A stretch of 38,865 bases of DNA, from contig CAMATU010000010.1 in the NCBI GenBank assembly GCA_945861225.1, positions 1 to 38,865 of the forward strand, in the 5' to 3' direction. This document shows, piece after piece, positions 1-7,208 of the stretch (position 1 is the first letter of the stretch; each line of letters begins with the position of its first letter). The notes under the pieces are model-generated. The model saw only the letters and a list, made by a program, of their open reading frames with translations, was not told the DNA's origin and searched no databases. Position numbers and translations under genes: made by a program. The DNA comes from Klebsiella pneumoniae. Its GTDB lineage: Bacteria; Pseudomonadota; Gammaproteobacteria; Ga0077536.

Positions 1-1414
1 GTGCGAGCTCAGGCCGCGCAAGCATATGGGCGGCGCTCAGGGTGAACAATTCCTCCATGATGGGCGCCGGCCCTTTTTCCTTAGCGAGCGCGAGCCCTGT
101 GCGCCAACCCACCAGTGCCAGTTCGCGACTGACAGCACGCGTGAATTCCACCGCCGCTGGCGCGCCGTACTCGATGCGCAGCATGGCCAACGTTGAACCC
201 AGGCCCAGGAAGCCCATGCCGTGGCGTCTTTTACGCAGCAGCTCGGCGCGTTGCGCTGCGAGTGGGAGGCCGTTGATCTCCACCACGTTGTCGAGCATTC
301 GCGTGAAAATCGCAGTCACTTCACGGAACATGTCCCAATCGAAACTGGCTTGGGGCGTGAACGGATCGCACACCATTGCCGCGAGATTTATCGATCCCAG
401 CAAACACGCGCCATAGGGCGGCAGGCCCTGCTCACCGCAGGGATTGGTCGCGCGTATGTTTTCGCAGAACCAGTTGTTATTCATCTCGTTGTAGCGATCG
501 ATCAGTATGAAGCCCGGCTCGGCGTATTCGAACGTCGCCCGCATGATGGCGTCCCATACCTCACAGGCCGGCACTACGCGGTGGATGCGGCAGGCCACCT
601 CGCCCACTGCATTGACCGTATAGCCGGCCTGGGTCGGCCACGCGCGCCAGAGCACCTGGGACGTATCCGCCAGATCGATGCCGCCATCGGCGAGTTCCGC
701 AGCACTCACTGGAAAGACTAGCGGCCACGGACCATCCGCTTTAACGGCCTCCATGAAATCTCGCGTGATTAGTAACGAAAGATTGAATTGTCGCAGACGC
801 CCCGCTTCGCGTTTGGCGCCGATTGCGTCCATTACATCGGGATGCGAGATATCGAAGGTCGCCATTTGCGCACCACGTCGGCCACCGGCCGAGGCAATGG
901 TGAAGCACATGCGGTCGTAGATATCCATGAAGGACAGCGGTCCCGACGTTTGCGCACCAGCGCCGGCAACGTAAGCCCCCTTGGGCCGCAAGGTCGAGAA
1001 TTCATAGCCAATCCCGGCCCCCGCCTTCAACGTCATGCCGGCTTCGTGCAGCTTGCCCAGGATATCGTCCATGGAATCCACCAAGGTGCCCGACACCGTG
1101 CAGTTAATAGTGGAAGTTGCCGGTTTGTGCAGGCGCGCACCAGCGTTCGCGATGATGCGCCCGGCCGGTAGCGCGCCGTTTTGCAAAGCCCACAGGAACT
1201 TGGTTTCCCACTCGGACTGCAGCGCCGTGCTCACCTCCACAGCAGCCAAGGCCCGCGCGAGCCGCGCATAGGTGTCGTCAATTGAACGATCGATGTCCTG
1301 TCCGTCACGCGCGCGCAGGCAGTATTTTTGTCGCCAGATATCAAGGGATGCAGCTTGCAGCGGCACGGCGAGCCGCCCGGGATGGCGCGCGGGAAGCGGG
1401 GCAGTATTCATCAT
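1..1414 (-). CDS. nrdJ: Adenosylcobalamin-dependent (class II) ribonucleotide reductase, N-terminal part
   Basis: This frame is open from an ATG pair at 1414/1411 to the left edge, so the C-terminal part lies outside the window. The enzyme reduces ribonucleotides to deoxyribonucleotides using a cobalamin-derived radical and works without or with oxygen. Seen: an NCTVSG segment near residue 105, the AGAGIGYEFSTLRP block typical of NrdJ, and NPCGEQ near residue 324, which holds the radical-site cysteine of the family. About 471 residues are present, roughly half or more of a usual NrdJ. No convincing Shine-Dalgarno precedes either ATG. No activase or NrdB-like gene is adjacent, which fits a class II enzyme acting alone. 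The start choice (1414 or 1411) is uncertain. The identification is firm. Confidence 0.93.
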   Translation of the reverse strand, partial: MMNTAPLPARHPGRLAVPLQAASLDIWRQKYCLRARDGQDIDRSIDDTYARLARALAAVEVSTALQSEWETKFLWALQNGALPAGRIIANAGARLHKPATSTINCTVSGTLVDSMDDILGKLHEAGMTLKAGAGIGYEFSTLRPKGAYVAGAGAQTSGPLSFMDIYDRMCFTIASAGGRRGAQMATFDISHPDVMDAIGAKREAGRLRQFNLSLLITRDFMEAVKADGPWPLVFPVSAAELADGGIDLADTSQVLWRAWPTQAGYTVNAVGEVACRIHRVVPACEVWDAIMRATFEYAEPGFILIDRYNEMNNNWFCENIRATNPCGEQGLPPYGACLLGSINLAAMVCDPFTPQASFDWDMFREVTAIFTRMLDNVVEINGLPLAAQRAELLRKRRHGMGFLGLGSTLAMLRIEYGAPAAVEFTRAVSRELALVGWRTGLALAKEKGPAPIMEELFTLSAAHMLARPELA

Positions 1415-1561
1415 GTTCAAGCGTGGCCTATCTCGTTAGCTAACCGGGGCATCCATTTTACGCATCTGCCACCTTTTTAGCTTGCGTCAGTCTTGACCCC
1501 TCGCCCGCGAAGCCGCACGCTCAGCCTTAAGGCCTCAATGCCGGGTCCTAAGGTGAGCACC

Positions 1562-2371
1562 ATGTCAAAACCCATCCTGAGTGAAGCGGAGATCGCGCGT
1601 TATCAGCGTGACGGTCAGGTCACGCCGGCGTGGCGACTGTCAGCGGCGCTGCTTAAGCAAATGCAGGGCGCCTTACTAAAACTCTTGGCTGCCCGACCGG
1701 ACCTCCGACCTGATTTCATTCCACTCCCGCATACCCCATGGGCTGATCGCGGCGCGGAACCTATTGCGCGTGAGTTCTTTGGCTTCGTGACCAATCCGGA
1801 ATTGCTTGCACTAGTCGCGCAATTGATTGGGCTTGATGTCATCCTGTGGGCCTCTGCGGTGTTCTGCAAACCCGCCACCACGGGCCTTGAAGTACCCTGG
1901 CACCAGGATGGGCAGTATTGGCCAATTCGTCCGCGCGCGACCGTAACCGTCTGGATCGCGCTCGATGAAGTCACCATCGACAATGGCTGCATGCGCGTGA
2001 TCCCCGGTTCTCACCGGATGGGAGATTTCTCGCACGAGGTCAGCGAACGCGAGGATCTCGTGCTGAATAATGTCGTGAATGATCCACGCCTCGATCTCAA
2101 TCGCGTCTATCACGTGGAACTTGAACCGGGCCAATGCTCGCTCCACGACGTGAACATCGTGCATGGCTCGGCACCTAATCAATCGGGGCGCCGCCGCGCC
2201 GGGTACGCAATTCGCTACATGCCCGCCACTTCTCATTATGATCGTTCAATTCAAATGGGCACCGTATCAGCGCTTTCCGCTCTGGATTTCGCGACGCGGC
2301 CTATTTGGTTATTACGTGGGCATGATCGCTGTGGCAAAAACGACTTCCAGATCGGACACGCCGGCTGGTAG
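1562..2371 (+). CDS. Phytanoyl-CoA dioxygenase (PhyH) family Fe(II)/2-oxoglutarate oxygenase
   Basis: A 269-residue protein with the non-haem iron facial triad of the PhyH family: HQD at residues 114-116 (inside VPWHQDGQYWP), and a distal His in VHGS at 201. Arg residues at 211-218 are candidates for holding 2-oxoglutarate. Members hydroxylate varied small molecules, so the substrate cannot be read from sequence. The start at 1562 (MSKPILSE) is preferred over an in-frame ATG at 1493, because TAAGGTGAG lies at proper spacing and family homology begins there. It is divergent from nrdJ (147 bp between starts) and followed after 5 bp by the small gene at 2377, so the two are probably cotranscribed. 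Confidence 0.88.
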   Translation: MSKPILSEAEIARYQRDGQVTPAWRLSAALLKQMQGALLKLLAARPDLRPDFIPLPHTPWADRGAEPIAREFFGFVTNPELLALVAQLIGLDVILWASAVFCKPATTGLEVPWHQDGQYWPIRPRATVTVWIALDEVTIDNGCMRVIPGSHRMGDFSHEVSEREDLVLNNVVNDPRLDLNRVYHVELEPGQCSLHDVNIVHGSAPNQSGRRRAGYAIRYMPATSHYDRSIQMGTVSALSALDFATRPIWLLRGHDRCGKNDFQIGHAGW

Positions 2372-2376
2372 CCACT

Positions 2377-2562
2377 ATGGGTGACGTGCTCGCCTTTCGA
2401 AAACGACCTGCCGGCGAAAAAGCCCGCGGCAAAACATTGTGCCGTGAGGGCTTCCACAAGTGGGTGGTATGGAAGGACAAACAGTTTGACGTGAAAGCCG
2501 GCAGGCTGGTCACCGTCTATCGCTGCTCACGCTGCGACGCGACGAAGGTGCAGGCGCACTAA
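2377..2562 (+). CDS. Small zinc-ribbon-like hypothetical protein (61 aa)
   Basis: A 61-residue basic protein starting MGDVLAFRKRP. It has C22, H27 and a C50-x-x-C53 knuckle (YRCSRCDATK), a pattern able to bind one zinc. It begins 5 bp after the PhyH stop, so it probably shares that transcript. I recall similar short proteins in Xanthomonadales-like genomes but know of no assigned function. A structural role in nucleic-acid or protein binding is only inference. A short ORF with a coherent metal-site pattern and tight spacing is more likely real than chance. Confidence 0.65.
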   Translation: MGDVLAFRKRPAGEKARGKTLCREGFHKWVVWKDKQFDVKAGRLVTVYRCSRCDATKVQAH

Positions 2563-2613
2563 ATAGTAGCGCGACAGCGGGATCGAAAGAGGAACCCGGA
2601 TAGCCTTTTGGTC

Positions 2614-2716
2614 GTCATCCCGGGCCAAGCGGCGCCAGCCGCGCAGATCCGGGATCCATCAGCGCCTGAACTCCAAGATGGATCCCGGATAAGTGCTGCG
2701 CACTTTCCGGGATGAC
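2614..2716. repeat. Imperfect palindromic intergenic repeat (~103 bp)
   Basis: The outer arms GTCATCCCGG (2614-2623) and CCGGGATGAC (2707-2716) are reverse complements. So are the inner arms ATCCGGGATCCATC (2647-2660) and GATGGATCCCGGAT (2677-2690). The nested arms would fold into a long hairpin. This resembles the dispersed GGATCCCGG/CCGGGATGAC palindromes common between proteobacterial genes. It lies between convergent genes (2377-2562 and 2798-3067) and could also act as a bidirectional transcription end. No other copy is in the window. Confidence 0.75.
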
Positions 2717-2797
2717 AGAGTTGGAGGCTTTCGCTCTCGACACACCGCATCGAATAATGGGTCTGACTCAGATTCAGTACGGGCTATTTAGTTCGCG

Positions 2798-3067
2798 CTA
2801 TTCCAAATCCTGCAAGGTATCTTTCGTGAAGGGTCGGAACGCGACCATCGTGTAGGTATCCACAATGTGCGGAATTCTGTGCAAATCTTCGTTGATGAAG
2901 TGCCCGACATCAATATCGGACGGCAGATGGTATTTCGCGATCAGATCGTACTTGCCACTGATCGAATAGATCTCCGGCAGGTGCGCCTGTCCTTCGTCGG
3001 TTAAGGCATTGGCCACGTCGTAAGTTTTGCCGAGCGCCGTTTTAATCAGAACAAATATCGTGCGCAT
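2798..3067 (-). CDS. Stand-alone Lrp/AsnC ligand-binding (RAM) domain protein
   Basis: An 89-residue protein consisting only of the alpha-beta ligand-sensing domain found at the C terminus of Lrp/AsnC regulators. Recognisable features are the start MRTIFVLIKT, ISGKYDLIAKYHLP in the middle and VDTYTMVAFRPF near the end. There is no helix-turn-helix, so it cannot bind DNA alone. Such stand-alone domains may assemble into rings that bind amino acids or modulate full-length Lrp proteins. The ATG at 3067 is chosen because GAGGAG lies 8 nt upstream and no family homology exists before it. It starts 55 bp after the GST stop on the same strand, so both may share one transcript. Confidence 0.82.
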   Translation of the reverse strand: MRTIFVLIKTALGKTYDVANALTDEGQAHLPEIYSISGKYDLIAKYHLPSDIDVGHFINEDLHRIPHIVDTYTMVAFRPFTKDTLQDLE

Positions 3068-3122
3068 CACCGCTCCTCGCTTCCTCGGCGCGCCGGGCGC
3101 CGAGGAAAGACGAACTCTCCAA

Positions 3123-3773
3123 TTATTTACTCTGCGCCATAAAGGCGGCGAGTGCTGCCTGTTGATCACCGTCAACCTTCTTGGAAGTGGGACGCGCGGC
3201 GACTGCCGCGAGGGCATCCTTCATACCGGGCACGGCTGCAATGATGTCCCAATCATAAATTTTGGTTGTCACCATGTTGGCGTACTGGAACGTATGATAG
3301 GCCACGACGTCGGCATACGTCATTTCAGTTCCACACAAATAGGGCTTCGCGCTTACGAGTTGCGACAACGCACTGACGCCGTTTTGAATCACCGGCTTCA
3401 CTTCTTCAAAAGCGACTTCATTACGCGGGCCGCCGAAAAAGATATGCTGGAAATGACGGCGTGCTGCCAGCTCAATGTAGAGCTCGGTGATGCGCATCAT
3501 TTCGCGCACCTTGGCACGTGCAAAAGAATCGGCTGGATACATGCGCGGCGTCGGCTTAAGTTCCTCCAGGTAATCCAGGATCGCCGCCGTTTCGGACAGA
3601 AAGCCTTGCTCCGTTTCGATGCACGGCACTTTGCCCATGGGGCTCTTGGCCTTGTAATCATTTTCCTGGCTCGGCATAGCCGAGACTTCTTGATAGGCGA
3701 TCCCCTTTTCTTCGAGGGTGAGCTTGACCATATTGTAATAATTGCTGACAGCGAATCCGTAGAGCTTAATCAT
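3123..3773 (-). CDS. Glutathione S-transferase family protein
   Basis: A 216-residue cytosolic GST. The N-terminal thioredoxin-like domain (about residues 1-78) begins MIKLYGFAVSNYYN, carries the cis-proline segment MGKVPCIET and the glutathione-contact pair in FLSETAAILDYLEE. The all-helical C-terminal domain follows and contains the N-capping box MTYADVVAYHTF. The start at 3773 has GGAGG just upstream; the frame stays open further but without homology. Divergent from a second GST-fold gene (162 bp apart) and followed by the Lrp-type domain. Substrate unknown; a detoxification role is inference from family. Confidence 0.88.
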   Translation of the reverse strand: MIKLYGFAVSNYYNMVKLTLEEKGIAYQEVSAMPSQENDYKAKSPMGKVPCIETEQGFLSETAAILDYLEELKPTPRMYPADSFARAKVREMMRITELYIELAARRHFQHIFFGGPRNEVAFEEVKPVIQNGVSALSQLVSAKPYLCGTEMTYADVVAYHTFQYANMVTTKIYDWDIIAAVPGMKDALAAVAARPTSKKVDGDQQAALAAFMAQSK

Positions 3774-3935
3774 CGGAGGACCTCCATAGAGTGGGCGAGA
3801 AATCGTTCGGGCCCGCGGAGTGTGTCGCTGGCGCCAACCGTCGTCAAGCCAACAGCAACAAGGAGTTTCAGCGCGCCGCGCGCTGAGGCACAATCGAACT
3901 CCACCTGCCGCTAAATCTCCCACCAAGGAACAGCC

Positions 3936-4778
3936 ATGACTCAAGAGATTCAATTTTCAGACATCAAAATTCCGTATCTCTCGATCGCCGAAGCGCGCCA
4001 GAAGACGGGCTTAAGGTTAGTCCTCGGCGCCTATCCGGTACCGGGCCCCTGGCGCGAAGCCTGTAAAGGTCTTTTTTATGTCAAGAAAATTCCCTACGCC
4101 TCAGTGGTAACCGCCAGCGCCGGGCGCTCGGATTTGGAGTTTGGGGCAGAGGGCGCTGATCGCGAATTGCTGGAATGGACCGGTCAATCCAGCGCGCCGG
4201 TCGCGATTTGGAATGATGAACGTCCGCGCGCGAGCTGGATTGATCAGCTCAATCTCGCAGAACGCCTGCAGCCGAATCCGCCACTCATTCCGGACGACGT
4301 GGAAGATCGCGCGCTGATGTTTGGCCTGTGTAACGAATTGGCAGGCGAGAATGGTTTTGCATGGACCAAACGCCTGGCGATCATCTATCGCACCTTAGCG
4401 GCACTGCCGGCTGATGATCCGGGCCGCGGATTCTGGCAACACATTGGGGCCAAATATCGCTACACCGATGCCGATGGCGCCGCAGCCGCCGACCGCATGG
4501 CGCGCACCGTGCGGGCCTTAGCGCGCCAACTTGAACGTCAGTACGATGCTGGCCGCACCTACTTCTGCGGTGCGCGGCTCTCAGCGCTCGATATTTATTG
4601 GGCGACATTCGCCACCATGCTGGCGCCGATGCCGCCGGAACTGTGCCCCATGGCAACCGGGTTTCGGGCTAGCTATTCAAACCCGGATCCGGAAGTTCAA
4701 ACTGCGCTCTCGCCGCTGCTGCTGCAACACCGCGATTTTATTTATCGCAGTTACCTTGAGTTGCCAGTAGTGTTCTGA
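3936..4778 (+). CDS. Divergent glutathione S-transferase-like protein
   Basis: A 280-residue protein longer than a normal GST. Residues about 27-110 look like a thioredoxin-type domain (LVLGAYPVPGPW, then a SAPVAIW cis-Pro segment). The C-terminal half is helical with a GST N-capping box (LSALDIYWATF). The ATG at 3936 has AAGGA at good spacing. The usual Ser/Tyr/Cys catalytic position is replaced by a GAYPVPGPW stretch, so glutathione transferase activity is not certain. Its 3' end overlaps the 3' end of the convergent DUF2063 gene by 28 bp. Function unknown beyond the fold. Confidence 0.75.
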   Translation: MTQEIQFSDIKIPYLSIAEARQKTGLRLVLGAYPVPGPWREACKGLFYVKKIPYASVVTASAGRSDLEFGAEGADRELLEWTGQSSAPVAIWNDERPRASWIDQLNLAERLQPNPPLIPDDVEDRALMFGLCNELAGENGFAWTKRLAIIYRTLAALPADDPGRGFWQHIGAKYRYTDADGAAAADRMARTVRALARQLERQYDAGRTYFCGARLSALDIYWATFATMLAPMPPELCPMATGFRASYSNPDPEVQTALSPLLLQHRDFIYRSYLELPVVF

Positions 4779-5557
4779 GGGACTTGCTGCGCGCGACTGC
4801 CGAGCAGCACGTCGCGCGCTCTCAGGCGTTCGAGGATTTCGCGCCCGCCGGCAACCACCGCATCGGGATCCGGATGGGCAAGCTCGAGGGCAATGCGTTC
4901 CAGCAGTCCGCGGCCCGTAATGCCGTGCGCCTGTTGAATCAGTTCGAGTAAGCGGGCCGATACTGGGTTCAGATCAATGAACCCCACTTTATCATCGCGA
5001 TCACGGCATACCACCAGATAAGTCGGAATTTCTGGTGGCGACTCCGGGATGAAGTCCGGACTTATCCTGTGCACGGGATACTGATAGGCGAGCAGGCGCG
5101 CAATTGGATTCAGCACCGGTACTTCTGCCAGTAAATCACCGTCGAAATTCACCCCCGCGCGGTCAATCTCGTGCGGATCGATCGTCACCGCATAATCGAT
5201 TGCTTCGTACTGCACGAGCTCGAGAACGCAGGGCGGATCCTGTGTGAGATCCCGTCCGTGCGCCATGAACTGCACGAACTCCTGCGGCACTTTGGTAAAC
5301 AGACCCGCCCGGCATTGGTGATGCTGAAAGAAATCCTGCACCAGTGCAAACCACGCGTCGTCGGCGGTGATCTTGCGCAACACGGGAAACAGGTTCGCGA
5401 TCATCCGCTCGATATTGCCGTACACCAGCTCACGATAGACGGCCATGCGCGCCGCAGGCACATCGCTCGGCGCGCTCACAGCCGCAGGGGAGCGCAAATG
5501 CTGCGTGAACTGTAACTGCGTGCGCGCGAAGGACCTAATTTGATTGCTGGCGGGCAT
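4751..5557 (-). CDS. DUF2063 family RiPP-maturation partner protein (BufC/HvfC-like)
   Basis: A 268-residue protein with the DUF2063 N-terminal region: R-x-x-VYRELVYGNIERMIANLFPVL followed by a FFQHHQ segment and a VLELVQYEAID helix. These proteins pair with DUF692 (MNIO) enzymes and help recognise or deliver the precursor peptide. The ATG at 5557 lies inside the end of the MNIO gene (23-bp overlap), which is typical translational coupling and is why upstream in-frame codons are rejected. Together with the upstream MNIO and precursor genes it forms an A-B-C operon. No DoxX-like fourth gene (HvfD) follows; the next gene is convergent. Confidence 0.88.
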   Translation of the reverse strand: MPASNQIRSFARTQLQFTQHLRSPAAVSAPSDVPAARMAVYRELVYGNIERMIANLFPVLRKITADDAWFALVQDFFQHHQCRAGLFTKVPQEFVQFMAHGRDLTQDPPCVLELVQYEAIDYAVTIDPHEIDRAGVNFDGDLLAEVPVLNPIARLLAYQYPVHRISPDFIPESPPEIPTYLVVCRDRDDKVGFIDLNPVSARLLELIQQAHGITGRGLLERIALELAHPDPDAVVAGGREILERLRARDVLLGSRAQQVPQNTTGNSR

Positions 5558-6419
5558 GGTCACTGGGGTTCTCCGCGAATTTTGCTTGAATCGCCCGGAT
5601 CTGCGCGACTTCCGGCAGCATGTCGGCCAGTGCCGGCAGATCGAAATCACGTTCAAGCAGGGTTGGAAAGACGCCGAACTCGCGATAGGCGAGTTCGAGC
5701 AATTCCCACACCGGTTCAATGACGTCCGCGCCGTGAGTATCGATAATTAAATCTTCGGCACGTTTAAAATGGCCTGCGATGTGCGCATAGGCGATACGCT
5801 GCCCCGGTAGCGCGCGTAGAAACTCGCCTGCATCAAACCCGTGATTCACGCTATTCACATAAATATTGTTGATGTCGAGATGCAGCAGGCAGTCCGCTTC
5901 TTCGAGCACCGCATTGATGAAATCAATCTCGGCGATCTCTCGGCCGGGTGCCGCGTAGTACGACACGTTCTCGATCGCGATCGGCCGTTCAAGAATGTCC
6001 TGCACTTGGCGAATTCGCGTGGCGACATGGCGCGCCGCTTCCCACGTGAAAGGAATCGGCAATAAATCGTAGAGCTGGCCGTGATCGGCTGAGTAACTTA
6101 AGTGATCGCTGTAATAACGAACTTCATGGATCGCCAGGAATTGCTTGATTCTGCCCACGAAAATTTCATCGATCGGCGCCAACCCACCGAGGTTCAGTGC
6201 GAGGCCATGGCACACCAGCGGGATGCGCTCGGCGATGGCGCGGAACTGTTTACCTCCCCTACCACCGACCTCGATCCAGTTCTCAGGCGCGACTTCCATA
6301 AAACTAATTTGCGCGGGGATCTCAGCGAGTAAGTCATCGAAATGCGCGCGGCGCAGACCAAGTCCGGCTGCGGTGACGGCGTGGTCGCGCGCGACGGTGG
6401 GTTTATTCAGGGAAGCCAT
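5535..6419 (-). CDS. DUF692 / MNIO multinuclear iron oxidase, RiPP-modifying (BufB/HvfB-like)
   Basis: A 294-residue TIM-barrel protein of the DUF692 family. Members bind two or three iron ions and oxidatively modify cysteines of ribosomal peptides. Seen: GLGLRRAHF near the start, SFMEVAPENWIEVGG, CHGLALNLGG, YYSDHLSYS, IENVSYY, LHLDINNIYVNSVNHG, YAHIAGH, DTHGADV and LLERDFDLP. These supply the His/Asp/Glu metal ligands expected of the family. The ATG at 6419 is chosen because CAGGAG lies 9 nt upstream; an in-frame TTG at 6437 has no such site. The start lies 270 bp after the precursor stop, a gap filled by a hairpin and a REP pair. The 3' end overlaps the DUF2063 gene. Confidence 0.92.
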   Translation of the reverse strand: MASLNKPTVARDHAVTAAGLGLRRAHFDDLLAEIPAQISFMEVAPENWIEVGGRGGKQFRAIAERIPLVCHGLALNLGGLAPIDEIFVGRIKQFLAIHEVRYYSDHLSYSADHGQLYDLLPIPFTWEAARHVATRIRQVQDILERPIAIENVSYYAAPGREIAEIDFINAVLEEADCLLHLDINNIYVNSVNHGFDAGEFLRALPGQRIAYAHIAGHFKRAEDLIIDTHGADVIEPVWELLELAYREFGVFPTLLERDFDLPALADMLPEVAQIRAIQAKFAENPSDHARQQSN

Positions 6420-6487
6420 GCCATTGAACTCCTGCAACGAATGAGACCGGGGTGGTATTTATTCACTCGAGGCCAAGCGGCATTTCG

Positions 6488-6549
6488 GTAGGAGCGGCTT
6501 TAGCCGCGAACAGCGTTGAATCGTCCATCGCGGCTAAAGCCGCTCCTAC
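6488..6549. repeat. GTAG-type REP pair (inverted)
   Basis: Two 22-bp arms (6488-6509 and 6528-6549) are perfect reverse complements, each beginning GTAGGAGCGGC when read inward. An 18-bp spacer separates them. The leading GTAG and the internal GGC...GCC palindrome match REP sequences mobilised by RAYT (Y1-type) transposases. A near-identical pair lies at 20836-20897, differing at one position of the arm (TTTAGCC against TTCAGCC). This copy lies between the precursor and the MNIO gene. Confidence 0.9.
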
Positions 6550-6635
6550 GGTTATAAGATCGATACGCGCGTGGCTCATCCTTGTCATGTACCTTAAGCA
6601 AATGTCATTCAACCCAGCTGCATTTTTCGCTACAT

Positions 6636-6673
6636 GCGCCGGTCACCTACGAAGCTTCGTCGGTGACCGGCGC
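6636..6673 (-). other. Long perfect hairpin between RiPP precursor and maturase genes
   Basis: The arms GCGCCGGTCACC (6636-6647) and GGTGACCGGCGC (6662-6673) are perfect reverse complements. The centre ACGAAGCTTCGT is itself a palindrome, so nearly all 38 nt can pair. On the minus strand it begins 16 nt after the precursor stop. No T-run follows, so it is not a classical intrinsic terminator. It more likely protects the precursor mRNA 3' end or lowers read-through into the enzyme genes. Confidence 0.7.
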
Positions 6674-6689
6674 AGGAATCGACTTGAAC

Positions 6690-7052
6690 CTACTTACCGG
6701 CCGAGGCGCAGATGTTGCCGCACTTCGCTACTTCGTGATCTTTTCCATCTGAAGGTTGGGTATTAGGCGCGGCGAGTGCCGCCTGACCACCACAGATATT
6801 GCCGCACTTGGCGACTTCGCCGCAATTGCTGCCGCATTTCACAATTTCGCCCTTATCGCTGAATTTCGGCGCGCCGCCACCACAGATATTGCCGCATTTG
6901 CCGTGCTCTTCGGCCACCATGAAGCCGCCCGAGAGCTCGGTCATCGCAAACGGATTGCCGGCGGCTTGTACCGCGCCAGAGCTGGCCAAGGCCACCACGA
7001 ATGCCGCGCGGATTGCGACCACGCCAGGCTTCTGAGATTTTTCAATTTTCAT
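6690..7052 (-). CDS. HvfA/BufA-type exported RiPP precursor with four CGxxC units
   Basis: A 120-residue protein with a signal peptide (basic N terminus, hydrophobic residues 11-28, probable cleavage after AVQA at 30). A conserved leader-like segment NPFAMTELSGGFMVAEEHGKCG follows in two parts: NPFAMTEL and FMVAEEHGKCG, as in HvfA-like low-complexity proteins. The Cys-rich part has four near-identical units, KCGNICGG (52-59), KCGSNCGE (72-79), KCGNICGG (82-89) and KCGNICAS (110-117). These hold all eight cysteines (C53/57, C73/77, C83/87, C111/115). The usual HvfA core is built of EGKCG repeats, so CGxxC pairing is a variant. The start has AAAGGA 8 nt upstream. The downstream MNIO and DUF2063 genes support this as the modified substrate. 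By family, a periplasmic copper-binding or stress role is inferred. Confidence 0.87.
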   Translation of the reverse strand: MKIEKSQKPGVVAIRAAFVVALASSGAVQAAGNPFAMTELSGGFMVAEEHGKCGNICGGGAPKFSDKGEIVKCGSNCGEVAKCGNICGGQAALAAPNTQPSDGKDHEVAKCGNICASAGK

Positions 7053-7096
7053 GAGTAGGTTCCTTTCAGGGAAGTGACATTGAACTGGTCGCTATC

Positions 7097-7116
7097 GGAG
7101 GTTCTTACGAATCTCC
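7097..7116 (-). other. Small inverted repeat in the precursor 5' region
   Basis: On the minus strand GGAGATTC and GAACCTCC (7 of 8 paired, 4-nt loop) lie 45-64 nt upstream of the precursor ATG, inside the likely leader RNA. It could be a stem in the 5' UTR or an operator. Short and imperfect, so weak evidence. Confidence 0.3.
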
Positions 7117-7132
7117 AATCGCGATGCAGGCT

Positions 7133-7162
7133 AGTTCGGCGCGCTTAGATGCGCGGTTACAT
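7133..7162 (-). promoter_or_regulatory. Candidate ECF-sigma-type promoter for the RiPP operon
   Basis: On the minus strand TGTAACC is followed, about 16 nt later, by CCGAACT, 80-110 bp upstream of the precursor ATG. The AAC-containing -35 and CGA-containing -10 resemble ECF sigma promoters, and related HvfA/bufferin operons are known to be ECF-controlled. No ECF or anti-sigma gene lies in the window. The match is by eye and tentative. Confidence 0.35.
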
Positions 7163-7208
7163 CTTACTCGAAACTTTTTGATGGGCGCGCGGGCCGCGAT
7201 CCTGGCGC

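Noticed and set aside
1435-1444. GTTAGCTAAC palindrome upstream of nrdJ as an NrdR box or riboswitch part
   Set aside because: It does not match the NrdR consensus, and the 147-bp spacer shows no cobalamin riboswitch features.
2377-2562. Another RiPP precursor
   Set aside because: It has no signal peptide, no repeated Cys motif and no maturase next to it; the C/H/CxxC pattern fits a zinc site.
3027-3914. A 295-codon open frame on the plus strand
   Set aside because: It lies antisense to the GST and Lrp-domain genes, which have clear families and ribosome sites. Its translation shows no recognisable domain.
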